Source: Straminergon stramineum (Eukaryota > Streptophyta > Bryopsida > Hypnales > Calliergonaceae). Taken from it: 64,000 nucleotides of DNA. Positions 24,100 to 35,417 of the stretch are shown piece after piece. The stretch spans positions 34,229,001 to 34,293,000 of the forward strand of contig OY987265.1 in assembly GCA_963920665.1 (NCBI GenBank), given 5' to 3'. How positions within the stretch are numbered: the first letter of the stretch is position 1; each line of letters opens with the position of its first letter. The notes under the pieces were generated by a model, which was given only the letters and a program-made list of their open reading frames with translations, did not search any database and had not been told where the DNA came from. The position numbers were made by a program, and so were the translations under genes.

Positions 24100-24400
24100 C
24101 TCCTGGTCCCTCACTGCACACACTTTACGATGATCTATAAGTTATAGAATTCGTGTCGGTGCCTGCAATCAGCGCATCGATCCTTCCTGGTCCCTCACTG
24201 CACACATGCACACACTTCCACAAGAAGCTCATATTGGGTTCCCGGTGTTAAAATTCCAGTTGAGTCTCACTTTTTCCGGTGTGAAACACTGGGAACACCG
24301 GGAACCGAATATGAGCTTCCTGTGTTCACGATGATCTATAATTAAGTTATAGCATTCGTGTCGTTACCTGCACTCAGCGCATCTTTCCCGAAGAATAAGT
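24100..24400. repeat. tandem duplication of ~85 bp, second copy interrupted
   Basis: The phrases CCTGGTCCCTCACTGCACAC, CGATGATCTATAA, AGTTATAG.ATTCGTGTCG and CCTGCA.TCAGCGCATC occur twice in the same order: once from about 24102 to 24186, and again from 24187 to about 24390. The second copy is longer because a hairpin element (24219-24324) lies inside it. Both copies end in an acceptor-like CAG followed by CGCATC. Confidence 0.85.
24219..24324. mobile_element. 106-bp hairpin element (MITE-like)
   Basis: The left arm begins CACAAGAAGCTCATATTGGG and the right arm is its imperfect inverse ending ATATGAGCTTCCTGTG. Between them GTTCCCGGTGTT pairs with AACACCGGGAAC, and an inner stem (CCAGTTGAGTCTCAC with GTGTGAAACACTGG) leaves a loop of about 8 bases. 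The whole element therefore folds into one hairpin. It interrupts the second copy of the tandem duplication, which proves it is an insertion. No clear target duplication beyond a few bases. Confidence 0.75.
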
Positions 24401-24558
24401 TGGAATATGTGAAAAATATCAAAACATTGAAAATCTGCTTCAAGGTTCGAACAGATATCGAGAAGCCGAAACCGGAGTTGGAATATCTGAAGGAACATCG
24501 ATACATAAACTTGGGATTGTTCAAAGACAGTGCCGGCGTTTGTGCACAAATGAGATGA
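24376..24558 (+). CDS. possible small terminal exon, unidentified
   Basis: An acceptor-like CCTGCACTCAG ends at about 24376 and is followed by an open frame to TGA at 24556-24558. Its peptide has a lysine-rich composition and a KPKPELEYLKEHRYINLG segment. I do not recognise it. The same acceptor-like sequence is duplicated 5' without an open frame. It could be an exon of the same broken gene as 23711-23956, or chance. Confidence 0.2.
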   Translation, partial: SASFPKNKLEYVKNIKTLKICFKVRTDIEKPKPELEYLKEHRYINLGLFKDSAGVCAQMR

Positions 24559-27500
24559 TTAAGTTTTTCTTTTCTGGCCCAGGTAATGGCAACAAGGGAC
24601 AACAGTGACAGAGATTTGACTTTTGCGTACTTTCTCCTTTTTAGAACACGGGGGGATATTCAAAAAGTTCATGTCTTCATAGAATCGGTAAGCTTGCATG
24701 AGATCAATTTCAAGAAAAAGTTTACACAGTAAAATGGTGAAAAGCGAAAATTCACAAGCATGTACCATCCACAAAGTACAGTCGAACTTGGTGAAGTCCT
24801 ACAGGCCCAGGGTCTTTTGGGGTTTAAAAACATCATTGAATTTTGAAGTGTTATAGATCTAAATGTCACTAAGGTATAGAATTATCAACCATACAATCTT
24901 GTAGTGTACATGTTGTAGATGATATGAATCAGATTTTGGAGTCATTTGGTCACATAGATTGCAAGATTATAATGTTTTAGTGTTGAAAAAGGATGCTAAG
25001 AGTTTCCTAGAAATTGACATTTGGAGGTGAAATTTGGTTTCTAAACCTACTCAAATGAAAAAAAAAGTAAACTATGAAGTGTTTCAAAACCAACATAAAA
25101 ACACATTGGTGAAAGAAAATATCATTCAATTGACTCATTGCGTCTGCAAAATGACTTTGAAATGTCAAAAAATAGCAAAAAGAGTTGTGAAAAACACATA
25201 TGTGATTGAACCACCTACTAAAATGCTTCTTAGCTACTCATAACTTCTTGAATTGATATGAAATTTTAATGACAAAAACTAGACTAGTATGTACAACTTT
25301 AACAAAAATAATTATTGGAAATAGACACTTCATGAAGAAGAAACAAGCTACCAAAGTTCACAATAATCGGAAAATGTCTAGATTTTGAACTTCAAATTGC
25401 TCACAAAAATTCAAAATAACTTAGATTGACATGAAAGTTTTACCACAGTAACTAGACTTCAAGGGGAATATAAACCAACAAATTTTATTGACAAAAAGAA
25501 TTGGATGAAGGAGATACAACCACCCCCCCAAGTCACAACCATTGAAATGCAATTTGGTGAATTCAAATGGACCTAGTGAACTTTGAATGACTTCCAAAAA
25601 ATGAGTACATCTTGGATTGATTTAAAAATTTTACCACAAAAACTAGAAGACAACGCAAATTTTCTAACAAACTTTATTGAATTCAAACATAGGATGCAAA
25701 AGTTACAAGACTTCAAATTGGACTTTTAGACTATGTGGGGACACTTTTGGTCCCTTGGGATGATTTAGTTATGTGTTGGGAGTAAGAAAAGTATAACTAG
25801 TATACATGAGTTAACAAATAACTTTCATACATGTAGATGGTATGCTCACATCACTTATAAATAAGTAACCAATATCTAAGTTAGGTCTTCATAAACTAAT
25901 TATTCTAAAGATATTTTATATAATGCACCTAGGATAATAAAATTGAGTGAAAGTATCAAGTCAAAGTGCTTTGATGTGACCCACATTGACAATGAAGACT
26001 TGCAGTATCCTTTTCAATCACATCAAGCTTACTAACTAAAGCACCAATATCAGTTCCTTTAAATATGACTTGATATTTGCTAGGGATGCAAAATTTGAAC
26101 TATATGCAATAAGAAGCAAAGGTTGTTCAACTCAGGGAACAATTTCATTATTGCTTTCTTCTAAAATATGATATAACATCAACTAATGCAGTCCATCTAA
26201 CTAAGACATTGACTACTATTTTCAACCTAAAAAAGTGAAACCTCACCATTTTCTATTGTAATGAGAATTGAAAAAAAAATCCATATATATATATATATAT
26301 ATATATATAATGAATCATGCACTAGGATCTTGTACTAAACTAGTATAAGATTGTGTGGAAGAAATTTAAGAAACTTTGATCTTCTAGATTGCAAGATATT
26401 TGTGTTTAAAATGTTAGAAACATGGGTGTTTAATTTGCACCTTCTGTGGCTAGAATATAATACTTTGAATCTTCTTAACTTAAAAATTTTTCACTACAAA
26501 TGTTGAATTAAAAAAATTTATGTTGAAGAATTGAGTTGAGAGCCTAGAAAAAAAATCCAAAGAGCCATTTAATTTCTATTCTATAAAAATACTAAATAGA
26601 AGTAGATATAGAAGATAGAAGGCAAAACAAAATCATTAATTTTTTAAAAATGGAAATGAAACATACTAATTCCATCTGTAAGATTGCTCTGGAAAGAAAA
26701 TAGAATCCTATGAAATATTATTTTCTAGTTATGGAAATTAAGTTAAAAACAAATCTAAAATGTGATTTTCTCAAGAAGATTCAACATTTTTTTGCTAAAC
26801 AAGGTTCTTCATAACTTTCATATCACTAATCCAAATGGAATGGGGTCAACTATTTATATGTATAAAAAAACAATCAATGAGATTCAATTAAAAAAATTTA
26901 TTTCAAGTTTTTGTGAAGGGATTTGTTGCCCACCAATTTGGGGGTACTTAGGCTGGCATTATTTTTTCTCCCATGCACTAATTGAAATAAAAATTATACT
27001 CCTAGAAAAGGAATTTGTCTTTTTATTTATTTTTAAAATTCACAATACCATGTCAAAAGTTGAGGTCTCATGAGCCTAATACATGATATTCCAAGTGACT
27101 GAAGGGCACTTTAGGACTTTAGGAGTTAATCAATCTTGGGTAGACAATTGCAATCTCAATTTTTTGGTCCTATGGTTGGAATTTTTTACAAAGATGCACA
27201 CAAGGATTGTTTTGAATGCAACTAAAGACAATTTTCTCAAAATTTGGATTAGTGGTTAAAAGCTTATGTACAATTTATTCTTTTTGTTTTCAATATGGGG
27301 GACATGAAAAAGGTTTTATATTTGAGTTTTCTTTTTTCATGGGTTTTCCACTAAATTTAAAGGGAGTACTTGACTTGAAGCAAAAGTTCTAAGAAACATA
27401 CATTTTGAAGAAAATTCAAAGCTAAATTTTGCATATGCAAAGTAATGTAAAAAAATTATCAAAATTTTCATGGTAAATATATTATTGCCAATGAGACTTT

Positions 27501-27600
27501 AAACTTTGAAATTTTAACAAAAAAACACTGGAATGATTTATAGTTCAGAATTAAGAAAATTAATCAAAATAAATTGTTTCTTTAGCTATCCAAATGAACC
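24559..27600. other. no gene seen; includes a TA microsatellite
   Basis: AT-rich sequence without recognisable exons. A (TA)n run of about 28 bp lies at 26283-26310. The segment at 25030-25700 repeats loosely the idea 'AACTTCAAATTGCTCA..AAAATT' several times, suggesting an old degenerate tandem repeat. Confidence 0.4.
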
Positions 27601-27604
27601 TTGA

Positions 27605-28305
27605 AAGCCCCGAGGCATGATTTCAATCCATTTTTCACTTTAGGGGAGAACCCTGTCAATGCAATATTTGTCGAACTCTTGTAAAATTTTACCAAAGATA
27701 AATTTCAGTGTTACCTTAATGTCCATAAAACTTTAGAGCAATTCAAGTTGTGATGAAATAGTTATGCCTCAAAAAGACATTATTTCGAGTTATTGGTAGT
27801 TTCAGGCAACCAAGATAGATAGAACCAATTGGTTTGAAATTTTTATATATACTTTCTACAAAATTGTTAAGATGATCTCCCAAAATGAAAGGTATGCAAT
27901 AACATGATTTTGACTTACAAGCCTTTGAAATTGGGCTTTGTAAGTTTTGAACATTCCATGAAGAAGGAAAGCCCAGTTTCAAAGGCTTGTAAGTCAAAAT
28001 CATGTGCTTGTATGCCTTTCAACTTTGGGGGATTATATTGACAAGCTTGTTGAGAGTATGTATAAAAAAATTTAACCCATTTGGACCTATCTAGCATGAC
28101 TATCCCAAACTGCATGTAACTCAAAAAACGTTGTTTTGAAGCATAACTTTTTTTAATTCAACTTATATTATTCTGAAATGTTATATGCATTAAGCTAGAA
28201 GTGCAATACCTTTTCAAAAAAAGAATCACAAGAATCCAATAAATATTGCATTGGCAAGGGTATACCCCAAAGTGGAAAATAGCTTGAAATTATGCATGAG
28301 GGTTA
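27605..28305. repeat. foldback of ~700 bp (large inverted repeat)
   Basis: Left arm (about 27605-27942) and right arm (about 27967-28305) are reverse complements with scattered differences, separated by a ~25-bp loop. The inner 55 bp are nearly perfect (CATGATTTTGACTTACAAGC on the left, its inverse on the right). Farther out, paired blocks include TCAATGCAATATTTG with CAATATTGCATTGG-type sequence and GTTATGCCTCAAAA with TTTGAAGCATAAC. No protein is encoded. Such a structure is a typical precursor of hairpin RNAs or a foldback transposon. Confidence 0.8.
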
Positions 28306-29346
28306 ATACCAAACTAATATTTACATGATAATTCTACAATTGCTTAGTGTCTAAGAAAGCTAATAATATGACATGATCATCTACAAATATTTTCAAAATA
28401 TATATTTTTAAAATTTTACAATGGTCTCTTTAAAAATGAAAAAGCCCAACATAGGCATTCCAACCATTTAGGGTTAACAAAGACATTAAAAATAATTCAT
28501 TACCTCTCAAGGAAATACAAAATAAACTCTTTTTCTTTCTTACTTAGCTACTTGATTCTCTTACCATTTTATCTATTATTCTCTCCATTACCCTAATAGC
28601 TCTACAATAGTTTCCATGTTATTTTTTCTAGATGGGTGTTTTCTCAACTCATGGCTCAAGAATTTTATGCAAGTTAGATGAAACATTTGTAGAGCATTGT
28701 TATCTAAAATTAAACACTTGATTAGTTTAAACTAAACCTTCAACCACTAAAAGACCAAACCTTCAAGTTTCTAAAGCAAAAGAACCCAAACACTCCTAAG
28801 CATGCAAGATTGCATTTATTCATCCATTAATTTTCTTAAGATTCTTGTATTAGTTCTTTGACATTTTCATGACATAGATTTTGAAAATTTTGCTTTGTAA
28901 ATACTCTATAATTCAAAGGATACTAGTAGGTTTGGCTTTAAAAAGAAACTTTTTCAATTCAAAAAATCATCCTTAAAATTTTTTGTGAATGAAAAATAAA
29001 AATAAAAATCCTCAAAAATCACTATGATTAAAACTTAAAACTTAAAACTTAAATGAAAAATTTTCTTGAAAAAATAATAAAATATTCAATCTACAATTGA
29101 TTTTTGCATAAAATTTTCCAATTTTTGGCTTCAAACATTATTGGAAAATGTTGGCTTGTATACTAATTGATCCAATTTCATGGATATGATACATGGGTTA
29201 TATTTTTATAACTAGTGTTTGAGATTCATTATTAAATTATTATTCTAAGTTGCATTTTATAGTAGATCTTCATAATTTTAGGAATTTGGAACCCCTATCT
29301 TTTTAGGGGTTAAATGTCAAAGCTCCTAACCATAGTGTTAATGATA
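28306..29346. other. no gene seen
   Basis: AT-rich sequence with no recognisable exon, RNA gene or element. Confidence 0.4.
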
Positions 29347-29489
29347 TGAGGTAGTCTACTCTAAAAGTGACCTTGTCCTAAATGGGCCCCCTTACCCAAG
29401 AAAGGGTAACATGTTTCTTAATTTATCTATTATTGTTAATAATAAATTAGGTAGGTTAAAATGGTCACTTTAAGAGTAGACTACCTTAG
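29347..29489. mobile_element. ~140-bp MITE with CTAAGGTAG-like TIR
   Basis: Left end GAGGTAGTCTACTCTAAAAG and right end TAAGAGTAGACTACCTTAG are inverted repeats of about 23 bp, continued by GTGACC/GGTCAC. The right terminus CTACCTTAG is the same as in the MITEs at 38.1, 40.0, 43.3, 43.9 and 46.0 kb. Confidence 0.75.
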
Positions 29490-31630
29490 TTACATATTTG
29501 GGGGTGATAGTGAGACTACACTCACGAATATGTGCCATGTCTAAAGCCCTCATATTTTTAGGCTTTATTTTGTAGAAAACCAAATATCTAGTGTTCATTG
29601 AGGAAGTTCATATATAGTTTCAATAGATATGGGATATATATTTGTTTGTGCATATGAATGTACATGTAACTACATATTCATATGTAAATATATCCATATT
29701 AGTGTATTAGTTTCCATATATCATATTAGTATTGGGACATATGACGTGGGCATTGCGTGGTTGACTATTTAGGAGTGATATTGTAATTTTAGGGCCACAG
29801 TGAAAGGATTTGTTGTGTAATGTCAATATGTGCACATGTCCTATACAAATTTTTCATTGAAAAAAAAGATCACTATTATCTAGATATCAATTCAACTTCT
29901 TGTTTGCATAGTCAAAAACTCTTTATTTTAGCTTAAAAACTAAAGTAGAAAATATCATTTTATACAGACATTGAATAATGAGGCAAAAGGTATGGGATAA
30001 TGAGGCATGATTCATGTTCATACAATATATTGTATCCATATCACTACATGCCTATATTCATATTTGTATATCATACATCATACCCGTATCCATACGGGTC
30101 AAGACATGGAATATAGGAATGCATGTAATTTTAGGGCCATAGTGTTAATAATATAGATTTTAATTTGTAAGTTATTCAATTGGGTCATTCAAATTTGAAG
30201 TAAAATATTTAGAGTTTAAGGCAATTGTATTGTAAATTTTTTGGAAATCAATATATATATATATATGTTTTAAAGAATAATAAGAATTTCATATTTAATT
30301 ATAATAATTTATAATATGAAATAAGCTAAAATGAACTGCAAATTAACTTAGGATGTAGATCACTATGATAACTTAATTGTAATTTTAGTGAAAAAAATTA
30401 TATAATTAATTAAGAACTAACTTTTCAAACTCACATTTCATTTTGCTAGTTGAAGTTTTGTCTAGGCTTGCATTTGGATGTATAACATCTATTATAAAAA
30501 ACCCTCTAAGAATTTTATTATTTAAATTAGTGTATTAAGTGATTTTCTAGAATAATATTTATTTAAAGATTAAAACCTATAATACATATATTTCAAGTTA
30601 ACCCTATACAATAGACCTAGTACAAGGGGCTAGATTTTCAAAGAATCTTTAGAAAACTAGATTTTCATAATTCAATTACATGTTAACTTCCTTGGTATCA
30701 TTTGCTTTCTCTTTACAAAATACATCTATCAATCTAGGCTTTGGATTTTGATTCACAATTTGAACTTGTAGTTTTTACATTGGAACATATGACCAAATTT
30801 TTTTAATAGTTGAACAAGCTACTTGATGCCCATTTAAAAAAGATTTAAAAGTCCAAGCTTGGGCAATCCTTTCTAGGAACTCAAATGTCCTCTAATGATT
30901 AATTCAAATATAGCACGAAATACAATATTGTATGTCATGCACATTATATTTACAAAGGCAAATTGGAAAACAAAAAACTAAGTTAACCCCTCTACAAGCC
31001 AATGGAAAATTTATTAGCTTAATCCTTAAGTGCCCAACCAACCATATATGGTCGATCTGAAATTTCAAACTCATTCTAATGTAAGCAATTAAATTCCTTT
31101 TATGGTTTTAAAATTTTTCTAGATAATTTTGAAGGTTAAGTGGTTAACTATCAAAATTTTTAATTTTTCACTAAAATAGATAAATATTTGATTTTAGAGA
31201 GGTCTTCAAAGGCATATATGTACCATAAGTGAAGAGTAAAAGCTTGCTAATTATATTTTCTTTTCCATCTTTTAGCAAAGATTGCCAATTCCACTTGATT
31301 TAGGATGCAAAAAATTGTACTTATCCATTTACTTTGAAAATAGTCCCAATGGAAAGAGTAAAGTATTTTCATAATTTTCAATATTGAAAATTTTAACATG
31401 CAAGTGTTGATTTGGAGTTATTTGCAATTTCTACTTATAAAAAAAATTGCATTTCAACAATTGCAAGGTAGATTGTGTAATGAATTTGATTGCTCTTCAT
31501 TTGAAATTGAGGTTTTTGGAAGTGCACTTTAGTGTGCTAACACAATTTTTGGTTGGTCATGTCACCTCCAATCCCAAGATCACATGCATATGCACCTACC
31601 CGAGATCAAGTGCCTATTTATTCCTATAAG
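29490..31630. other. no gene seen
   Basis: Very AT-rich sequence with short TA runs (for example near 30251-30266). No exon, RNA gene or complete mobile element recognised. Confidence 0.4.
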
Positions 31631-31634
31631 AATC

Positions 31635-31715
31635 AATTCAATTAGTACAAGAGTTTGAATAGTGCAAATCAATCCTTTAAATATTAATTCAATTAGTGCA
31701 AGAGTTTGAATAGTG
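31635..31715. repeat. two-copy direct repeat, 49-bp period
   Basis: AATTCAATTAGT(A/G)CAAGAG followed by TTTGAATAGTG occurs at about 31635 and again at about 31684. Confidence 0.8.
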
Positions 31716-31792
31716 GGAAACCCCTCGCACTATCCTAGGTTGGTTGTGATTTAGTCTTAGCTAGGCGGTGGTTGCCTTGGGTGGTTGGTCTT

Positions 31793-31847
31793 GCTTTTTA
31801 CTTTTGGAAAAGTAAAAAGCAGTTTCAATTTTAAAATTTTAAAATTG
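31793..31847. repeat. two adjacent perfect palindromes
   Basis: 31793-31820 is a perfect 13-bp stem with a 2-base loop (GCTTTTTACTTTT, GG, then the inverse). Only five bases later, 31826-31847 is a perfect 22-bp palindrome of the form CAATTTTAAAA plus its inverse. The sequence that follows ends in TGTGTTTCAAAAATAAA, resembling the tail of a non-LTR retroelement, so the pair may sit in the 3' end of such an element (about 31720-31915). Confidence 0.6.
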
Positions 31848-32035
31848 TCACCGATCTTTGTTTGTGTACTATTTCCTCTTATCAATGAAAATTGTCCATG
31901 TGTTTCAAAAATAAATTAAAAAATCATACTATTATGGGTAATTTTGGATGAATTAATACGAAGAAGGCTCCAGAAAATTACATACTCACTGATGACGACG
32001 AGCATTCGATAAGTTTCCCGTGAATAAAACTGTAC

Positions 32036-32332
32036 CTTCACTCCTTGATTAACAGCTTCACAAGCCCTTACGGTGGCCTCCAAATCTCCGGTATGCCCAA
32101 CCATGTCACCATTAGCAAAATTGACTCGAACGTAATCATACTTTCCCGACAAAAGAGCCTCCTGTGCAGCTTTCGCAATCAGTGCAGCTGCCTTCATGTG
32201 AGGTGCTTCATTGAACTGACTGGATGTTGTCACTGAGAACCTCATGGTACGTTTCCAGAGCATGCATCGTCTATTTTCCCAGACCGATTACCGTTTTCGA
32301 GAAAGGTGACGCGCCCAAACTTTTGAGTTTCA
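32036..32332 (-). pseudogene. 2,3-bisphosphoglycerate-independent phosphoglycerate mutase, single frameshifted exon
   Basis: The exon is bounded by an acceptor (GCTGACAG) just above 32332 and a GTACAG donor just below 32036, as expected for a split gene. On the minus strand it reads [20 protein letters not shown], then, after two single-base frameshifts near 32268 and 32225, [20 protein letters not shown] and [20 protein letters not shown], ending [10 protein letters not shown]. These blocks are the conserved metal-enzyme core of the glycolytic enzyme that interconverts 3- and 2-phosphoglycerate in the plant cytosol. The metal-binding DHGNAED exon expected next was not found below it, nor were the N-terminal exons above it. 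It is a dead fragment, on the same strand as the peroxidase and about 590 bp beyond its stop codon. Confidence 0.85.
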
Positions 32333-32918
32333 CTGTCAGCATCTCCAACCAAAGTACAAGGAACAAACAAGCAATTAACGCCTACTATAGTAGAAGCCCA
32401 AATGGCCAAACGCAGCAGCTTCCATGTCTATACGAGTTGCAATAAGTGAGCTGCAATGATTCATTTAGATAGCTTCTAGGAGTATCACAAAAAAAATCAG
32501 TAGAAAGAAGAAATCATGCACTGCATAATGGAGCTGTTGAAAATATGTTTTTGAAGTTCCTCTGATTGGCATTAGCCTCCAAAGTACACGTTCTATTTCT
32601 AGTTCAAGCACTACAGGAATATGATGCATGATCCCAGGGAGAAACTGCCACTGGTATTTCCAAAACCCTCCTACTGGAGAAATTCCAATTCGTTTGGGGC
32701 CCGGTTTGGGGTTTTCCAACAATCTCCTAGGAATACTGAGAGTCGAAGAATTGGCGAACAACGTCCACCGTAAACAGACTGTCGCTCAAAAGAATTGAGT
32801 CCTCAATCAGAGACTGGCTCTCTCCATATATTGTAAACTAGTTGCTTCGCCATTTATGGAAGCGTGTAATCGATATCTACACCTGAACACTCTAGAAATC
32901 AGACGTTCAAGTTCACCA
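32333..32918. other. no further gene seen; 3' flank of the peroxidase gene
   Basis: Contains the peroxidase 3' untranslated region on the minus strand. One long minus-strand open frame (32761-32465) has no recognisable domain and I do not call it a gene. Confidence 0.4.
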
Positions 32919-34527
32919 CTAGTTCACAAACTGGCAGAGTTTACGAATCTCCCCCTGTTTGCCCGTCTTGGGCTGGATGTTGGTCATGGCCACCATAGCC
33001 GACGCGAATCGCTTATTGAAGGCGCTTTGCTTCAAATTCGCCAGCACATAGGGGCGAGTGGCAGGGTTCCTGAACAAAGTTTGGTCGGAGGTCAGGAGGC
33101 CACGGCCTTCCTTGATATTCTGGAAGTACTTCGTGTCAAATGTGCTTGGGGAGTATTGGTCCATGACCAGAGGAGTCTGGACGTTGATCGAAGTGCAGAC
33201 CTTCTGCAACTTCTTCAACAGGTCCTTGGGCATGGTGGGGTCGATGGGGGTAAAGATTCTGTCCTGCAACTGATCGCAATGAGTCACTCCCAAAGTGTGG
33301 GACCCTGGGATGGATACACACACACACGCACACACCGTCAGCACTGAAAATTCGACAGGTGAAATCCAAAATGTCCATCTATGGTAATTTCTGACGTCAA
33401 ACTCCAGGAATGATAAAATAGTATATGCTTGTACATTGCTGTAATGGAATGGACCAGATATTTTAACACTCACCACAAATCCAAGATCACCTGTATGATC
33501 AATGGAGCCACTTGTGTACTGCATGGTTAACGCAGTCGATCTCTACCTTTAGATGGGTTAGTATGGGTACCTGAGAGGTCGACCATCTGCTGTACGGACA
33601 GGCCCTTGGCAGCGAAGTTGGCGATGAGCTGGGTGCTGTTGAAAGTGGCGGGCGGCAAGTTGTCAAGTGCCTCCTGCGCGATGGACACTCGGCCGTCGCG
33701 GCGACCAGCGGGCACTCTCCAGCCCACTCCCTTCGTGAGGATCACCGTGTCGCGAGAGGCGAACGCTAGAATGTCGGCGCAGGAGACCACTCCTGGGCAG
33801 GCCTTCTCCACTGCGGCCTTGGCCGCGTCGATGGCTTCGAATCCCTGGAGCCCATTGTTGTTTGACGCAGCTCTCTCGGTGGTGCTCCCTGCTAGCAGCA
33901 CGGACGCGTCGCATCCCTGCCATTGGGTCCAACACGAATTCAGTCCAGAACTCGATCGATCTTCTCATAGATCACCATCTCATGAATGCTATGAGCTCGA
34001 GCATGCTTTCCCCAAATATCTCATGCATTCGGCATTACTAATTCAAACCACATTTCAAACAATTGGACTGGCTGTAGGACTAGCTAGCGCTAATCCCCTG
34101 TTGCTGAAGAAACAGGAACAAAACAATGGTTCTAATTTACCGAGTGGGTTGAAACAGTTAGAATCTCCGTGTTCTCTTTCTAACGCTACTTGTAGTTCTA
34201 GTACTATGATCGATGACCTGACGACAATAAATAAGACAAGAGTGGTGGAAATCGAACAACTGTGAGGAACAGATGCTTGCATGGATATGTCAGTATGCTT
34301 ACCCTGACAAAGCAGTCATGGAAGATGAGTCGAAGGACTCCAGGCGCCACAGTATTGTCCTTGGCAAACGACGCCTTCATCGACCGGTACACAATTTTCT
34401 CCACATTGGGACAAGTATACCCGTAGAAGTTATACTTCAAAGTGGCCTCCACTCCACGCACATTGCTCCACGCAACCGTCGCCAGCACTAGTAGTGCCAC
34501 AAAACTCACTCTCATCTGGATCCCCAT
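32919..34527 (-). CDS. class III secretory peroxidase, complete, three exons
   Basis: Exons are 34527-34303, 33916-33571 and 33304-32919 (TAG at 32921-32919), encoding 318 residues. Introns (386 and 266 nt) are GT/AG and sit at the classical family positions, after HDCFVR and inside LSG-SHT; the middle ancestral intron is absent. Residues 1 to about 25 form a signal peptide, so the protein enters the secretory pathway, for the cell wall or vacuole. It is a haem enzyme that oxidises phenolics with H2O2. Key residues are present: distal Arg66 and His70, proximal His193, calcium ligands around GCDAS (76-80), and all eight disulfide cysteines (39, 72, 77, 115, 121, 200, 226, 313). The start MGIQM was chosen because it gives an immediate signal peptide; Met5 is an alternative. 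Intron 2 holds a CA microsatellite. I see no inactivating change. The substrate cannot be predicted. Confidence 0.95.
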
Positions 34528-34664
34528 TCTCCAAACTCCACTGCGAGAATGATACACCAGCAGCTGAAGTGCTGCGCTTACCTCACACCGCAAGTAATGC
34601 AATACAGCGAATTCAAGCTGGGATGGAGGGAATGAGGCACGTTTCAAGCACACTTCCCCTACAG

Positions 34665-34673
34665 TTATATAAG
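34665..34673 (-). promoter_or_regulatory. TATA box of the peroxidase gene
   Basis: On the minus strand the sequence reads CCCTTATATAACTG. It lies about 140 bp above the start codon, so transcription would begin near 34640 and leave a 5' leader of roughly 110 nt. Confidence 0.6.
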
Positions 34674-34784
34674 GGCACCTTATAGTACCTCAACTTCGTG
34701 GAAGAGCAGCTAGTCGCTATAATCAGTAATCCATCCAAAGCATCCATGTCTTTAGACTAGTCGCTATAATCAGTAATCCATGTC

Positions 34785-34980
34785 TGTTTGTTTTGTTTGT
34801 TACGCTGCGATCTCCTGGACCGTGTTTAGTGGCGTTTCAACCTACTGTGAGAAAGTTATTGAATTTTGAAGGTGTTTTTGAAGATGTTTATGAATCAAAA
34901 ATTAGAAAATCACTTTCACTCCGTAATTTTTTCTTGTGGCTGTGGCAGCGGCACATCGCATACTCGTGAGGAAATGAAAT
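34785..34980 (+). repeat. unit of the GAGATCTC repeat family (diverged)
   Basis: Contains the family's ordered blocks: TGTTTGTTTTGTTTGTTACG, GCGATCTCCTGGACCGTG, CCTACTGTGAGAAAGTTATTG and CGGCACATCGCATACT. The AGCCCTTGG section is deleted. It lies just upstream of the peroxidase promoter. Confidence 0.7.
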
Positions 34981-35417
34981 CATAAATGGAGGGTGGACTC
35001 GGGGAGTTGGGGTGGAGGGAGGGGAGGACCGGGGGAGGAAGGAGGGAGGACTTGGGGGGGCTTCATTACAACATTACATTATGCTTTAGGGGGAGTCACA
35101 GCAGCCAGCTTGCTTGTCCCAAACTCCGAGAGGCCCTTTACAACTCCTCAAAGGATGAGGAAAAGGTCTTTCAGCGAACTCGGACAACTAGACAAGTTGT
35201 ACAGGGAAAGTGCACCACATCTAGTTTTTTTTTGTTTTTTTTTGTTTTCTGGAAACACGTGGACAATTTCCGTTTTTATGGGGAAAGAGTACAGAGAATC
35301 AGAGGCACAACTTCTCAGCGGAGATTTTCTCAGTTTCTAATACTTTCATTTTTTTCATTTTTTTCAAGCCCTCCCCAGCCAGAAGCATCCAGAAAAAGAC
35401 CCAGGAAAGGACACTAA

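Noticed and set aside
32856..33347. A 163-codon plus-strand open frame.
   Set aside because: Antisense shadow of peroxidase exon 3.
33606..34265. A 219-codon plus-strand open frame over the peroxidase region.
   Set aside because: It is antisense to peroxidase exon 2 and intron 1; the minus strand encodes the recognisable protein with correct splicing.
34986..35417. Gly/Arg-rich plus-strand frames upstream of the peroxidase.
   Set aside because: Composition reflects a GGGGAGG-type purine-rich stretch; no domain and overlapping frames disagree.
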